Part shown: positions 1-14,600 of the stretch, piece after piece
How the letters are laid out: every line of letters starts with the position of its first letter
Position numbering within the stretch: position 1 is the first letter of the stretch
Assembly (NCBI RefSeq): GCF_021018805.1
Contig: NC_086259.1
Location: forward strand, 18,123,501 to 18,187,500
From: Prinia subflava
Lineage: Eukaryota; Chordata; Aves; Passeriformes; Cisticolidae
DNA length: 64,000 nt
Direction of reading: 5' to 3'
Position numbers and translations under genes: made by a program
Notes under the pieces: model-generated
Told to the model about the DNA's origin: nothing
Databases searched by the model: none
The model's input: the letters and a program-made list of their open reading frames with translations, nothing else

Positions 1-3000
1 AAGGAGAAAGCTGAGCACTTTTGGAACAGTTTGCTGCTATCAAGAAACATTCTGTCTCTGCTCTTTCCTTCTCCTAAGGTCTTTACATGACTGATGAAAC
101 AAAAATTCACTCATCAGCCACTGCTTGTAAGAAGAGGCAGAATGAAGCTGAGCCTCCCTGCCTCCTCATGTATTATACATGTGAAAGTCCTGATAATTTC
201 ATAGGATTTCACACTCTAAAAATAGTGTCCCATGACCCAGGGCCTCTGGATCTTCCTCCTAGCAGGCACCACATGAATTAATCACTCAGCTCCACCTTCA
301 CTTTTGTGCCATAGACTCAGTTTAGCCTAATTCCCAGGAGTGCCAGGCATTGCATTTGCTGGTTCCAACGGGGGATATGTTATTTATTATCCCTGGAAAC
401 ATCAAACACTCCTGTCCACAGGGAGGCTCAGCTTCCATTTAGCCTCCCCCAAGCCCATGTGCAACAGACATTAGTATTTCAGGATAATTCAGCTTTGTTT
501 TGCTTCCAGGGAGAAATTACTTCAGTAAATTACAACTAGATGGATGTTTTCCTCTCTATTAGATGCAAGGTTTGGGGTTTTTTTTTTTTGCTCTTCTCAA
601 ATGGGTTTTATACTATCAAACTAGAGAATCTTATTCCTGTAATCTAATCACAGATGTTAATATGGAGAACAGGGGTTGCTAACCAAACAGAAATCTGCCA
701 GTGTCTCTTTTCAGTCCTGATAAGACTCTTTCCTTTTAGCTGAAATCCATCTGGGAGGCATCTGCATCACGTGCAGTCACTTGCCTGCCTTGATAAAAGG
801 TTGAGAAAATACTGATTAGAGCCATTTGATCTGGATTGGAATTAAAGTGCCTATAGAAACTCCCTCCCACAGTGCAAGATAAAACTCTTGGTAACATGTA
901 ACAGATCTCAGGGAGCTTCTTACACCTTCAAATGCGAGGCAAAGGCGTCCTGAATCTAAAATCTGAATTTTACAGCAGAATTCCAACACAGTTTCTCTGC
1001 GCTAGAGATAACTTGTTCCTAGTCAGTATTTTTTTTTTTTAATTAACAAAAACTTTTCTGTTTTGCTGCCCCAACTGAGCAATAATAAGAGCTGACAAAC
1101 CTTTTATGTGTGTGTGTGTGAGATCTGCTCTGTATTTAGCAAACAGCACTCTTCTCCCCCAGCTCTGCAAACACACTCTTGTAAATCTGAATCAAAACCC
1201 ATTCAGGACATTTCATCTTAAGTGGTTTCATCTTACTGTAATTACCAAGCCATGTGAGGAGCAGTGAAACAATTGTCTGCACAACAATGGAGATGAAATA
1301 AAGATAGCCTCTAATTAATTCCATCTAGGTTATAATTAATTTTGACTGAGTTGCCCAGGACAATATCCTTAAGTCTCCCAGGCCGCTCCAAAAGAGGGCT
1401 GATCACCAGCTGCTGCTCTTTGATTTTCAGAGCAGATGGGGCTATTTCCAGCTATTGCTTAAAAGGAAATGATGAGGAGGAGGGTGGGGAGTGATTGATT
1501 GGCTTTGAGCAGGCCTTGGGGTGAGACTGCTGAAGGAAATGCTCTGGCTGAAAAGTAGACTCTGATAAGGTCTTTCAAAGATTTTTGAGATGTTTTGGTT
1601 TAATTTTATAAAAGTTGCTTTTTCCTTTATTAGCAAAAAGTATGGTCAGTGATGGGATGCCATGTCAGTAAATATTTCATTATATGCTATGTATTAAGTA
1701 GCATATGAAGTAGCATATTAATTAAGCATATTAAGTACCACATAAAGTTTTGGGTCACAGTGTTGATAAAGGTGATGAAAGATACAAATATGAATGTCTC
1801 TAGTCCTTGCCATTTTGTAGAAACAAAAGATGAAAAATATCTCTTTAGGTGGTTACTCCAGTTCTGTCTGTCAGCAGAGAATTGTTCCCTACCTCATTGT
1901 AGAAGAAGCTTTGGTAAATAACACATTAAAATTAATTTGAGAAATTCTGCCACTTCCTTTGCTTGCTGACAAACTCCAAAATTCTCAGATGGATTTGTCT
2001 TTAGAAATTATTAATAATTTCTGGACTAAATGAGTCCTGGTTTGCTGGTGGACTGTCCTCATTAGGAGCAATGGATGTATCAATCACCAGTATGGCAGTT
2101 TCTCAAACACCACAGTATTTAGGATTTCTGACTGGACAGCATCTAGAACTCCCTCATACCTGGCATGGGCTCAGTTCTAAATCCAGAAGGTGAAAATAAA
2201 GGTTGGAAACCAACATTGTCTGGTTATCTTTAGTAAAACACTTGTGTAAAAAGAGAGCAGATATGTGGCAGCCTCAGAGCTAAAATTTTCTAAGCTGAGA
2301 AGCACCACCTGTAATTGCTAGCAGGGAGGGAAAAGTCCAAATGATTTTCACTTTATGCATTTCAACAGGAATAAATAGGAAAGTTGGGGGTGTAAATGTT
2401 AAATAATGATGTATCAAATGTGTTTTCTAGGAATTTTGTGTTCAGTCTGTCCTTTCCTGTGCTAAACCTTTTGCTTGCTATCATTTTGGTTTGCTGCATT
2501 TTTGCTGCTGTAGCAAGCAAAACACACCATCCTAAGAATTCCTAGACCAGTGCCACGTGCTTTTCCCAGGTGAAAACCCCACAGAAATCTTACATGAAGT
2601 TCCCATTCATACATGAGAAAAGATAATAGGTGAGCAATCTATTGCTCATCTATAATCTATTCTTTTCTACTTTAAGGCAGATGAGCAATCTGCCTTGCAC
2701 TGGGGTTTGAAACTGGTATGAAATGCTTTCACCAGTAATCATTTTACTCTGAACATGTGGCTCCAGTCCAAAGCAGTTCTTGTTTCCTGTTTAGTCTGAG
2801 GGAGCCGAGTCACAGCTCTGTTTTTGGGAAAGCACTGGTGGGGTGTGTGGAAACGCTGCCTGTTTGTGTCACCTTGAATGAGATGATTGTTGAATCTTTT
2901 TTGTGGCTTTTTTTTGTCCTTTCATTCTCTTGTTTGCCTTACAAGTAACTTCCTGAACCCAATTAGTTCATTCTAATGCTTTAATCTGCCTTCTCCATAA

Positions 3001-5142
3001 TACAAGCCACGCAGTTTCATCTAATAATTCTTGTATTGAGCCCAATAATCATGTTCCAATTGTAAATTCTCTTTTTTTTTTCCCCCTTTAACACAGGTGC
3101 CCTTAAACTCCTTGGTTTTCCCAAGTGTATTTTATTAATTGTAGGCATGTGAAGATAGTTTGACCCTGGCTCTGTGGCTTCACTTGCTCAATACCATTGC
3201 TGATTTCTTAGGGAAGAGGCATAGCCCATCTCCTCTAGAAAGCTGTTACAATCCAGATGAATCTATGTCCATGTTTTGAAATAAATTAAGACTGCAAGTT
3301 AGTTTTTTCTCCAGTCTTGTCTTTTTAGCAGAACTGTGCTTCCCTTGCTTGCTGTTTTAGGCCCTGTAAAGCATTGCAGGGCAGCTTCCCTGGTCTCCTG
3401 CAATTCCTCCTGAGACACCAATGTACAGAATTAGTGGAGTCATGGTTTTCAGACCAATATTGCTCCCTATTAGAGTGGGCAAGGAATTCAGCTTTTTGTT
3501 TAAAATGAGAACTTTTTAAGTGACTCACACCTTTGTTCCATTGCTTCAAAGGATTGTTCCATGCTGGCAAAAATCTCCCATGGAAAGTTCAAGAGAAAAT
3601 CCAAGGAGGATCTGCAGTTTTCAGAGTTTTGCGTTGCTTGCTTCTGGCTTACTCAGGTATGTTGTTCAATTAGCCCTAATTCCTTTTTATCTGTTCTTGG
3701 GCTGCATGACATGGATTTTTTTTACCCTCTGAAGAATTTTTCACGATTTCCAGTTGGTATGAAAAGGAACTTGGCCTGTTCTCGAGAGAGAAATGCAGAA
3801 AGGAGAAGTGGACATCCCACACCCTGCTCGTGCTTACTGTGCTCTTTGCACTCAGTGGCTCAGTGTGGCTTAGTTCCTTCTTGGACACCAAAAATGAGAC
3901 CAGGACAGTGTTTCAAGCTGCAGACACCGAAACCAAAGACCTTTTTATGGTGTGCCACTTCTGTCTCCTTTGTCCACTTGAAACAGGTTTTTCCAATATA
4001 AGAAGCTTACTTAACCCAGGGTTTAAGGCTATTTTTATCCAGCGTGAAATGTGCAGGGACAGAAAGCCTTTGGAGATAGAGGACAGCACTGTTTGTTTTC
4101 CTCAAAGTCTCCTTTATGCTCCAGAAAGGTGTAACTATGTTCTGGAAAACTGGAAATATTCAGATGTCCATGTTGTTTGGGTCAACCCTTTGAGGGGCAA
4201 AGCAGCAGATTAATTTGCAAAATCCCACTGGTGCAGTAATTTAAATGAACTTTAATGTCATTGCTTTGCATGGTCCTGATTTCTGTGGAGATTCTGGATC
4301 CTTATCTCTCAGATCCTACTGAATTCTATCAAATACATGTGGAAATTTCTCCTTCCCTGCCCTGTTTGACCATAGCTCCAGCACTGTTTGCAATAATAAA
4401 TAAGGGCCCTCCTGTGTTCACCTCACGTTAGCTTCTAAAATTGCCACTATTTCATAATATTTTCAAGTGGAGGATCTTTTTAAAGCACAGCTTGGGGGTC
4501 AGCACATCCCTTTGTTCTGGTTTCTTTGAGGTGTCTATGTAGGTGCCAGCTCGTGGGGTGAAGGTTCCAGAATTGAAAATACTGATGCAGAGATGGCAGA
4601 TAAGATGTCACAGGCTTTCCCAGAACAGCCACGGCACTGTTACAGGACAGTTTCACTCCACCTTAAGTGCAAAAGCATGTCTGTAACCATTGTGAGCTTT
4701 TAATCTCTCCAATTACCCTGCTTTCCCCATCCTGACAGCTGGCACGCACACCAGCCCCTTGTTAAGGCTTGCATGGGAGGTGGATTTTATTTCTTTTGAG
4801 TCAAAAATATGACCACAGCCCCAACAACACCCAGCAATTTGCTCAGCTGGAGTTTTCTGATTTTCCACAGTAGATGCTTAATGCAGAAACCACTCTAATG
4901 TGCAAGAGGATACAGGAACACAGAGCAAACTGAATCCAGGGGGTTATTCAATAAATAAATAAAATTATCGATACCAGAGTTATCATTGGAGAAGAGCTTG
5001 GTTTAAAAAGCTGTGCTGGTAGCTGGGAGTTTAGCAACACAGGCTTTTTGGCTTTTGAGTCAAAAGTGAGTAAACTCTATGGTACCAGATTAAAAATGTA
5101 AATATATAGAAGGGAACATACTCTGGCATGCAGAGAAGCCCT
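1..5142. other. Non-coding stretch downstream of COTL1
   Basis: No exon or RNA gene recognised. Short poly-T runs, a short GT run near 1,110 and two neighbouring small palindromes (2,631-2,648 and 2,674-2,696). The open frames are short and show no family resemblance. Confidence 0.7.
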
Positions 5143-5195
5143 GTTGTCATGGAATATTCTGAGCTGGAAGGGAACCACAAGGATCATGAGTTCAA
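5143..5195 (-). mobile_element. CR1 LINE 3'-end fragment
   Basis: ATGGAATATTCTGAGCTGG, then AAGGGAACCACAAGGATCAT and GAGTTCAACCC, match the reverse complement of the avian CR1 3' end. The left edge is the element's 3' terminus. Confidence 0.75.
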
Positions 5196-8100
5196 CCCTT
5201 CAGCACTCAGCTTTGCTCTCATGCAGCCTCTGTGGCCACTCTGTGCTGACTTGTCAAACAAGATTATTATGGGGTTGTTTTGGCTAATGGAGGTGGGCTC
5301 TTTCCTCTTTCTCTCATCGTGAAAAGCCCTGCCGTGTTCACTGAGTGTTCCTTCTCAAGCACTTGATGAGCAGAGAGCCAAAATCTAATCCTGGCTGCAC
5401 TGAGTTTTCCCAGCAATCATAACTTGCCTCTTTAACACCTAAATCCCACAGACTGATGCTGTTACTCTTACACAGAGCACCAAAGCCTGAAGGAGGGCTG
5501 CGGATTTCACCCTCTGGGAGACTTCTCATGGCCTGGGATGGGTCAGACTTGCCAAAGACCAGAGCTGGGTGTGTGGTTTTGTCTTGGCAGCAACGCCAGC
5601 TCATGCCACTCTCTAATTGACCATCCACAGTCCTGAACTGCAGAGCTAGTTAGCTGATAATTTACTTTCTAAAGAAAAATGTGGTGGTGTTCAGGTTTTT
5701 TGTTTCCTTGGGGTTTTTTTTTCCATATGTCCTTCTCCTTTCCTTCACTTGGCCTGTCCAAAGTCAGACAGATACTTGTGGCCCAGTCAAAGAGATGGTT
5801 CTGGGTCATGCTCTGTAGTTGGTTCCTGCTACTGTTACACAAGGTCTTACAAACGCTGCAGTATCACCAAATTCCCAGGTGTTCTTCAGAAATGTGTTCT
5901 TTGGAAATCCTCTCCAGAAGCACTGAGCTGAGAGCCCCCACTTCAAACACCCTGTCAAAATTGGATGCAAAACCCCTATTTGAGAGGAAACAATTGAATT
6001 CATTTGCCAGCCTGGCCCATTAACAGAAATTATTTATGCTCCAAAGGCAGCTGCGCTGCAAAGTTCTCCAATGGTTTGTCAGACAGCTGCTCCTCCTCTG
6101 TGCTGAGCTGGAACTGTGGCTGCTGCTGCCTTCTCCAGTGATCAGAAAGGCTGGAAAAAGTGTTGGCTTCATCTCCTTACAAATCCCAGTGAAACCAGGA
6201 GCCAGGAAACGTGAGCACAACACAAATGTCCTGGAGGGAGCTGTCTCATGGCTGTGGTTTCACACCCACCTCCCCAGCTCTCCTGCTCCCTGCTGCAGCA
6301 GTTTGTTTGAAAGCTGCAGGATAAAAGTTGCTATGGGAGCTCTCTCCATTTATCCCAGTGCAGAGCTGCATGCTTTCTTTTGTGTCTGACTCCACAGCAA
6401 CTGCCTGCAGGGTTGTGTGCTCTCCCTACACTTGTCCCTGGAGCTCCAGGTCCTCTTTGGGATCCCAGGTCCTCTTTGGAATCCCAGGTCCTCTTTGGAA
6501 TCCCAGGTCCTCTTTGGGATCCCAGGTGTGCTTCAGTGAGCAAGTGGGTGCAGGCTCTCAGCTCATTGCAGAGCAGCCTTGCTGTGCTGTGGGAAAGGAG
6601 GGGAAATTTAGTGTTTTCCCTCTCCATCCATGAATCAGTCCTGTTGTCCAAAGTAACTTCAAACTCTCCTTGATTTAGGTGTGTGAGGCTCTAGATCCCA
6701 GGTCTGCTGTACCCTCAATCTCCCCTGCCAGACCACCCCATGCCTTTGCCAGCAACCCTCTCCAAAGTCAGGAGGTGGCTGAGCCTTGGGAACAGTCTTT
6801 GAAACCCTACAAATAACACTTTTTAATTGAATGAAATTAGAAGCTACCTTTTAATTGTACTAATGCTTCCCCAAAGTGGATGTGGCACCTGCTGAGTGAT
6901 GTTTCAGCAGCTGGAGGTGCCCAGGCAGCCCAGCAGAGCTGTTGAGTGTGTGCAGCCCCAGAGAGGGCACAAACACTGCCCACCTGTGTGTGCCTCCACC
7001 TGTATTCAGACAGGCTCAGGACTGCTCTGGCAACCCAGCCACAAACTGCAAAGGATTCATCCCAAAACCCCAAAAGGCTCATGCTTTAAGGGCTTTTCTC
7101 ACTTTCTCTCCCTCTTTCTTATTTTCTCCATCACAGAAATCAGTTCTGAGCAGATGGGCCTGCAGCAGCTTCATCAGGGACCCTTTGTGCACTGGGAGCC
7201 CTTTGTTCCCCGGTTTCTGAGCCTCAGCTAACACAGCTGCTCTTGGAGTCAGGGGGAATATCAGGAGTTTGTTTTCCAGTGCCTGTGATCAGGAGGATCC
7301 TTGCAATGACCCCACCCAGTCTGGAGGCTCTCAGGGGTAAGGTCTGTAACTGCTGGACTTGCATTGCTCTGCTGGCAAAACCCTCCCTTGCTGCAGCCAG
7401 GAAAGCACTGGTGCATTTTCTGTGTGCCGGAATTTCAGAGCTCTGTTAAATCCCAGAGGAGTGGTGTGGGAGATTCTCATCTAGTCCTTACACCCTGCTC
7501 AGAAAGGTTGCTAATTTGGTTGCAGAAGCAAGTGCTAATTAGCTGTGTGCATGCCTCCAGCCTCAGCTGAGAAGAGCACTGTGAGCTTCCATGGATGGAA
7601 ATTTATTTGGCTGCTTCTTGGGATGTTTTTGTCTCTTTGCCTGCTTACTTGGTCCTGTCTTGGATATCTGTTTACAGTGGTATAAATAGAACTTTATTTT
7701 TTTTGTCCTTGTCCTGCTTTATGCTCATAACATGCACACAAAGCTCTGTCCATCAGATGAACTTTGTGATGAACAGGAGATTTGTGGAATTCCTTGGTGT
7801 GCCCACAATGAAGCAAGGTAGCTCAGGGGATCTCTCATTATGTTTTATTTTCTGGATGCTGAATGCATTTCAGAACCATCTTTCTCTCCCAAAGTGAAAT
7901 GTGAAAAGCAGTTCTGCTCCAGCCACTGACCTTCATGTCCTTGCCCCAGGTAGAGCAGGAATTCCTACAGAGCTGATATTTTCTCTGCTTCTGAGGGAAA
8001 ATTTCTTTATTTGCTCTGAGTCACACTGAGTTATCTGTGGCTCTGTGGTTACACAATTCATGATCCTATTCCTTGCCTAGAATTTGCCCAGGATTATCAG

Positions 8101-11100
8101 AAAGCAGAAACTGGAGGACCTTTATAGGTGTGAACACAAATTTCCCTGATTTATCTTGACTTATTCTGACCATTTGCTCTGAGTCCAGCGAAGATTTTAC
8201 ACAAATGAATGTGGTGTGCAAAACTTAGAGCAACACATTTGTACTTGCATCCTTTGGCTGAGAGGGGGATGAGCTCTGTGGCTGGGGGGAATTCCTGGAT
8301 TGTAGCAGCTGGAATGGGAAATAGGGAAAACTGAATCAAAAAGACCTTTTCAGTTCTCTGAAGAACAAATCTGACTTTGATTGCCTCTTACTTGATATAA
8401 TGAAGAGAGATCTTGGGTGGGTTTTGGGTTTTTTTAATTTTTTTTTTAAGAAGTAGCAGATGAACACGGCCAAAAGTGAATGGGAACAATCTGAGAAATT
8501 ACAAAACTAAAAGAAAATAAAAGCGCTGTGAGGGGTTATATTATTGGCTGAGCTTTAAAGCCAAAACGTGCAGTATTTAATCATGGTCTGCCAGGGTTGT
8601 GCTTCATGGATGCCTGTGTGGAGCAGTGAGTTGGTTCAGCAGTGCCCTTGGTGCCCAGTGTGGGGACAGCTCCTGTTTGCTGGGACCCCAGCTCTGACCC
8701 CAGCAGCTGCAGCCCCTCCAGTGCCACCTCTCACCCTGAATAAATTCCAGTGCACCTCAAATGGCTGGTGCAGCGTGAGGGCTCTCCCACAGAAATAGTT
8801 CATCACCCCCTCTCTGTCTCCAGCAGACAACACAGCAAATGTTTGCAGAGCACAGCAATCCATCAGTCATTACAGTGTCAATCCTATTGCTTCTGAATGG
8901 AAATGCGCGAGGGAACTCTATGTACAAACCCCAAAAATATTTCCTGGGCACAGAGCCAAGGCAGAATCATTTAACTACACTGAAGTGCTTCATGTTTGGG
9001 GGAGGGTTTTTTTCATGCCAACAAATGAAAGTCGACATGTTCTCAAGGAAAGCAGAGGTTTAATAGAAGCAGTGGTGGCAGAATATTCAATTTTTTAATT
9101 GAATTTTGATCCATTTTCCTGAGGCATACTGTTGAAAACTCAGGGGCACATGCAAATTAGGGGCAAAACTCTAATTGGCACATGCATTTGCCATGACTGG
9201 AAGAACAGAATGGAAGTGATTTGGGTGTTAGGGGATTAATAATACCCTGAGTCTGAACAGAACGGGGATGTGAGGGGGTGGGAGGTGGTTCCAGTTCCAT
9301 GAGTGCTGCCAGTGTCAACTCTGGCATATATATAATTAGCCTACTCGATTAACATCTCAGAATAAAAGTGTGAATAGGGGAGCTATTCTACTCTGGCAGC
9401 CCCAGGCTGAGGGGCTGGAAGGTGCAGAGAGGCTGAGGGTGGGCAGCAAAACCTTGTGGGCAGAACAGCTGGTGATGAACTTTTGCTCACTGGAGGCTTA
9501 GCATTACTTCCCTTTCCCTTGTTCACAGCAAAGCTCCAGTCACAGCCTCTTCCCTGACTGTTCTCTCTCAGAACCTTGTACAGTCCTGCCCATGGCTCCT
9601 CTGCCTTTCCTCTGCTGTGGAATCGTGGATTTGTGCTCCTCAGCCCTCCAGGAGATGCTGAACTCCACAATTCACACAGACAAAAGAGGGAGCATTAGCT
9701 GCTCTTTTTTTTTTTCTCTGCTCACGAGCAAAATAACCAAGGGAATCCATCCTTCCCCAGAATGTGGAAGCAGGAATAAGTAGCTGTAGAATCCCACAGG
9801 GCAGATGTCTGATAACAAATCCATGCATAGCTCTCCCTCGTGGAAAATAAAGGAATATAAGAACCCATTATTACCCGTGCCCCAAGCAGAAGCTTAGCAG
9901 CTCGCAGGAGTGACAGCTCAGATTATTGGTGTATTTATAATAAAGTCTTTTAAGTCTGCCACATGGATTTGTGAGTCAGCAAAGAGAGCAAATAGGTCTG
10001 CAAGGGACAGGCCAGCACAGAAGGGAAAACTGTCAGGAATTACTCGACCCTGAACATGCCCCAGTCTGCCTCCGTTTCCTTTAGCAATAACTATTGTTCT
10101 GGGAACGAGAGATTTATTTTGAATTTCTTTGAAAGCGAAGTGCAGGGAAGGCAGTGAGGAGTGTTGGCTCACCAGGAGCAGGTCAGGCTGCCCGAGCTGG
10201 CACCAGCAATGGGGTGAGCTCTGCACAGGGGGGTTCCCCAAATCGCCCCCCAGGCAAAGGCTGCTCCCAGGGGACCCTCTGACCCTGCATCTGCAAATCC
10301 ACCGTGCATGCTGCAGTAGGTTTGGGGGAACTCATTGCCTCTCTAATGGGTTTACAGCTGGAAATACCAATTTAGGGCTCATAGGAAGGAGAGTCCTTAA
10401 TCCTGTTCAATCCTTGCAGGGCTGAGACCACCAAGAACCCAGAAAAAAACCCCACAAGAGGTGACTAATTAATTTTAACATTTATTAGTTGTTATTATTT
10501 ATACAGTGCAGAAGACCTTAATGGTGTGTAATTTTTTTGCACTGAAGCTTTAGAAAAAAATAAATCCCCCTGTTGTGACTGGCCAGAAAGCAGCAGCTGA
10601 ATGCCATGGCATAAAGGGGAGATTTGAATGGAATGGATGCACAACTGGTACCAAAAATTGGTTGGAATGGAACACTAATTCACATTAGGATCCTCCAAAG
10701 CCCTGCTAAACACAGCTCCTAATCACTCACTGATGGTCCCACTCTGCTTTTTATAGCAGTGGTAATCCAGGTAACCTGGACAAACTCCAGCTTGGATAAT
10801 TACAGTCTCCTGACCTAAATTCCCCTTGGTGTTTCAAGTGAATGCTATTCTTGGGCTGATATCCTTAATAAGCAATTGCTGCCTTGTGCACTCTGTGTTT
10901 CACCTGGCTGAGCTGTGTCTCGCTGGACACACAGCCTGTCTGAGGGACATTGTGGGAGGTTTGTAAACTTTGAAAGCCCTTTGCAGGAGTAAAGTGGGAG
11001 AGGATTTAGTGTGTTTCATTTTGTATTGCAATTTACAGCATCTACTTAAAAATATTTTTGTTGATATATATCAGATGTAGTAATTAAATCAGATATTTTG

Positions 11101-11418
11101 GCATAGATACAGGCTCTGGGATGTGGGCATTGGAGGCACTTTAACAGACAGTCCTAGAAATTCAGCTTTTCTTGGCATTTATCACTGGCTTCAAAGAATG
11201 AATGCTCATAATTCTGCCAAACACTCAGTAATGAGGATTTCAGCTGAGCATTTCCAGCTTGCTCTTCCCAGTTCCAGCTGGTCAGTACCTGAGACAGATC
11301 AGGGGTTCCTGGAACCACATCTCCTCCAGGAAGGCTCAGCACAGAGCACAGACAGAGATCACTTGCAGATGAACCTCCTGGAGTTTTTTTGAGGGGAAAG
11401 CAGCAGGTGGGGGTGTTT
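5196..11418. other. Non-coding stretch
   Basis: Apart from the 19-bp repeat at 6,449 I see nothing that can be named. The open frames are short and unrelated to known families by eye. Confidence 0.65.
6449..6524. repeat. 19-bp tandem repeat, 4 copies
   Basis: The unit is AGGTCCTCTTTGGGATCCC. Copies 2 and 3 have GGAATCCC in place of GGGATCCC. Confidence 0.97.
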
Positions 11419-11600
11419 GGTTTTTTTTTTTTTTTTTTTGGTGTTTTTTTTTTTGTTTTGTTTTTTTGGTTGGTTTTTTTTGTGGGTTTGTTTTTTTTGT
11501 TTTTTGTTTTGTTTTGTTTTGTTTTTTTTTGTTTTTTTGTTTTTTGTTTTTTTGTGTTTTTTTTTTTTTTTTTTGTTTTTTTTTGTTTTTGTTGGTTGAA
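11419..11600. repeat. T/G low-complexity tract, about 180 bp
   Basis: Runs of T are broken by single or paired G, with only T and G across almost the whole span. Hydrophobic open frames here are artefacts of TTT and TTG codons. Confidence 0.95.
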
Positions 11601-14600
11601 AGCTTTTTTAAATAAAGACTCAAATACGAGGCAACAGCCTGAGGGAAGTGTAAAGCAGATCTATTGGATCACCCTGGGGACATCAGCTGAGTCAACATCA
11701 GCTAAATTTACCAGACTTTCCTCCCTTTCTTGATTTCAGTCTGCTCTGAGTGTGAAATATTTCTCTTCACTGCTGTCCCCTGTCTGATTTGTGTTTTTAT
11801 CAAAGTAATTTTAATCATCCTTCAGCTGGTGCTTGGGCCTTATCTGCCCTCTTTCACCAGCTGCCCTTTGTCACATTTTTGTATGGTCTGAGTTCCTGGG
11901 ACATTCCTGGACAGGCTCCCTTCACAAACAAGAACAGGAAAGGTGCAAAGCAGGACCAACATTTCAGGAAACAAAGAAATGAGTTTAGAAAGGGATCAGA
12001 AGGGAAATTTGGGTCAAACCTCCAGATTTGAGGAAGGATGGGGCAGGAAGTAGGAGGGTGGCTGGAAGGAAAAGCAAAGCTGCTGCTGTTAAAGGATGTG
12101 TCAGCAGAGCATGAAAAAGAGGGAAGTAGAAAGGTGGAGTGTCAGCCGGTGAGGATGGAGGCACGAGTAGAAAGGGCAATCCTGGGGCTGGGAACAGGAA
12201 ATAGCACAAAGCCCCTGCTCAGAGGAACAGGCAAAATTCCAGTGTCCCCAGCACCCCAGCCATGCTGGCACTGCCCCCCTGACTGCTCCCAGTGTGACAC
12301 CCACAGTGAGCTGCAGCCTTTCCCAGTAAAACCCCACAGGTTTACATCAGGGCATGGCCACAAAGCTGTTGCATTTTCATTGTGCAGTCAAATCCCCAAA
12401 TTATGCATGCTTGACTGTGTAAGTCCTGTTCTTTGCTTGGACACAGGCACAGTTGGTGTTTTAAGCAGTCAAACAAATTGAGATGCACAGAATGGGCCAG
12501 ATCATTCCCCAGCGCATTAAACATGGATGAACTTGACCTAAAATCTTTTAAAATTGCATTAACTTTCCTCTGTCTCTAGCAAAAACGTGAGTTATGAATG
12601 ATGGAGCCAGCTGAGGACACCAATTCCTTGAAAAAAGGACATTATACATGTAAAACTCTTTGTGATAAGCACAAGAATGATTGCAGGTTCAGCCCAGGGT
12701 CTTGAATAAAGCATTCCTGGGATTTTGGGGAGGGCTTGGTGTTACTGTGCTGTGTTGCTGCAGCCACTCTGTGGATGCCTGAACCCACAGCAGAGCCCAC
12801 CATGATATTTTCCAGAGATGTTACAAGAATTAAAAAGAGATTGCAACTTCACTTTCAACTGGCTTCACAAACAGTTTTATTAATGGTTTCAGGATGTGAG
12901 TAAATTAAGCAGATTAACTGGGGAGGTTATTTCCTTTTATTTCAATGGAAAGGAAAGTAGGAAAGCCCCTTGCAAACGAACCTGCCGTGAACTCAGTGCT
13001 TCTTAGCATAATCATTTTTTGCTCCTTTTCACTTTTGTTTTTGGGCTGCTTTCATGTTTCAGTCTTGGGCAGTTATTGGAGGTAGAGGAGCCCTGCCCTC
13101 CCAGGATTGATGTTGTGCTGAGCCCCATTTTCTGTGTAAGCACAGGCTGGAGATGAGCGAGGCAGCTGGGGCAGGAACAGTGTCTGAGAGGAACTGAGAA
13201 AGAGGAGAGACTCTGAGGGGAAGTGGAGACTGAAGCAAATTACCAAAACATGGTCAGTGCAGCCACTGTTGAGTGTGGAATAGGAGAACTTTTGTCCATC
13301 TGTAGCACTGCTTTTAATCTGTGATTTTACCATTCCACCTCTGCACTCTGAAATGGGTGTGAAATACCACCCTTGTGATAGGAAGAAGAGCTGAGGAGCT
13401 GAAACAGCTGCAGATCCAAAACTTTTCCTTGGGGCCAGACCTACAGAAGCCCAGATGAGTCCTACGAATTCCAAAAAGATCCAGTGAAAACTCAAATATT
13501 AATATCACAAGCTGGAGCCAAAGGCACTCTTGCTTTGGAGAATGCCTGGAAGAAATGATCATTCAGAGACACAAAATGTGCACCTTCTCCTTAGATCCAT
13601 GCCTGAGACACAGTGGGCATGCGAAAGAGAAAGGAGACACAGCTCTAGTACACACTAAAAAAAAACCTCTTCCCCTGCCCACAAAAGCCCTTTTCACTGG
13701 AGGGAGTTTTTCTTTCCTATTCATCATTTTCCCACCAATAAAAACCTGGTTTGGGGGTTTTGGGAGTCTGGCTCCAAAACTGAAATCTGAAATAAGACAA
13801 TTCCAATTTTTTTGCACAGCTTCTGCTCTTTCGTGTCAGAAGTCAGTAAAATGCACAGATGCTGGAGCTCATGCAGATGACACAGATATTTCCTGTGCAG
13901 TGCAAAAAGCAGTGAGCAAATGCACGCTGTGAGTGCCCCGTTGCACGGTTACCATAGAGACTGCACATTAACAGAGCTGTTCTCCCTATTCCTCCCAGTG
14001 ATGGAGAATCAGGCACAACACCTTTCCTGCTCTTTTCCCTTTTGTTGCACGCAGACAGGGCGCTGCATTGCTGCTTCTATCAATCAGCAATTGAGATCAA
14101 TGAAAAACCCATTCTGTGCATTTTCCTCCGAGCTGCTGAAACACAGGCTCAGTCCCAGCACCTCTGGGGTTCAGCAGAGTTCACACCTCAGCTCTCCCCG
14201 CTTTGTTCCTCAAACCATGCTCACACAGTTTCCTGTTTAGAAGCAAAAATGGGGCTAAAGAGCTCTTGGTGCTTCCTCTTGTGTCTGTGTGCAGTCGTTT
14301 CATCCCCAGAAGCAGCTGACAGTCAGGATATTTCTCTGATAGGCACTTGAGCTATTTTTTCACATTCTCTTCAGTTCAGATGGCTCTTTGTAAGAGCAGT
14401 TTCAAACCCTAATTTCAAGTGGCTGAAAAATAATCAGAAAAAATAAGTTCTTTGAGTCGTAAAAGCATTAGCTGAGCAGGCTTTGCTGAGTGTCAGAGAA
14501 GCACAAAGCAGAAGGGACAGAACTAATACCCAAGAAAAGCTCTGTGAGCTCTGTAAAGAAGGTACAAGAAATCTGAATCACAGTTCTGCAGACATTGCTG

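Noticed and set aside
3561..4213. Overlapping 146- and 127-codon frames
   Set aside because: I looked for MEAK7-like or other neighbour-gene sequence and found none. Frame length alone is weak evidence at this GC content.
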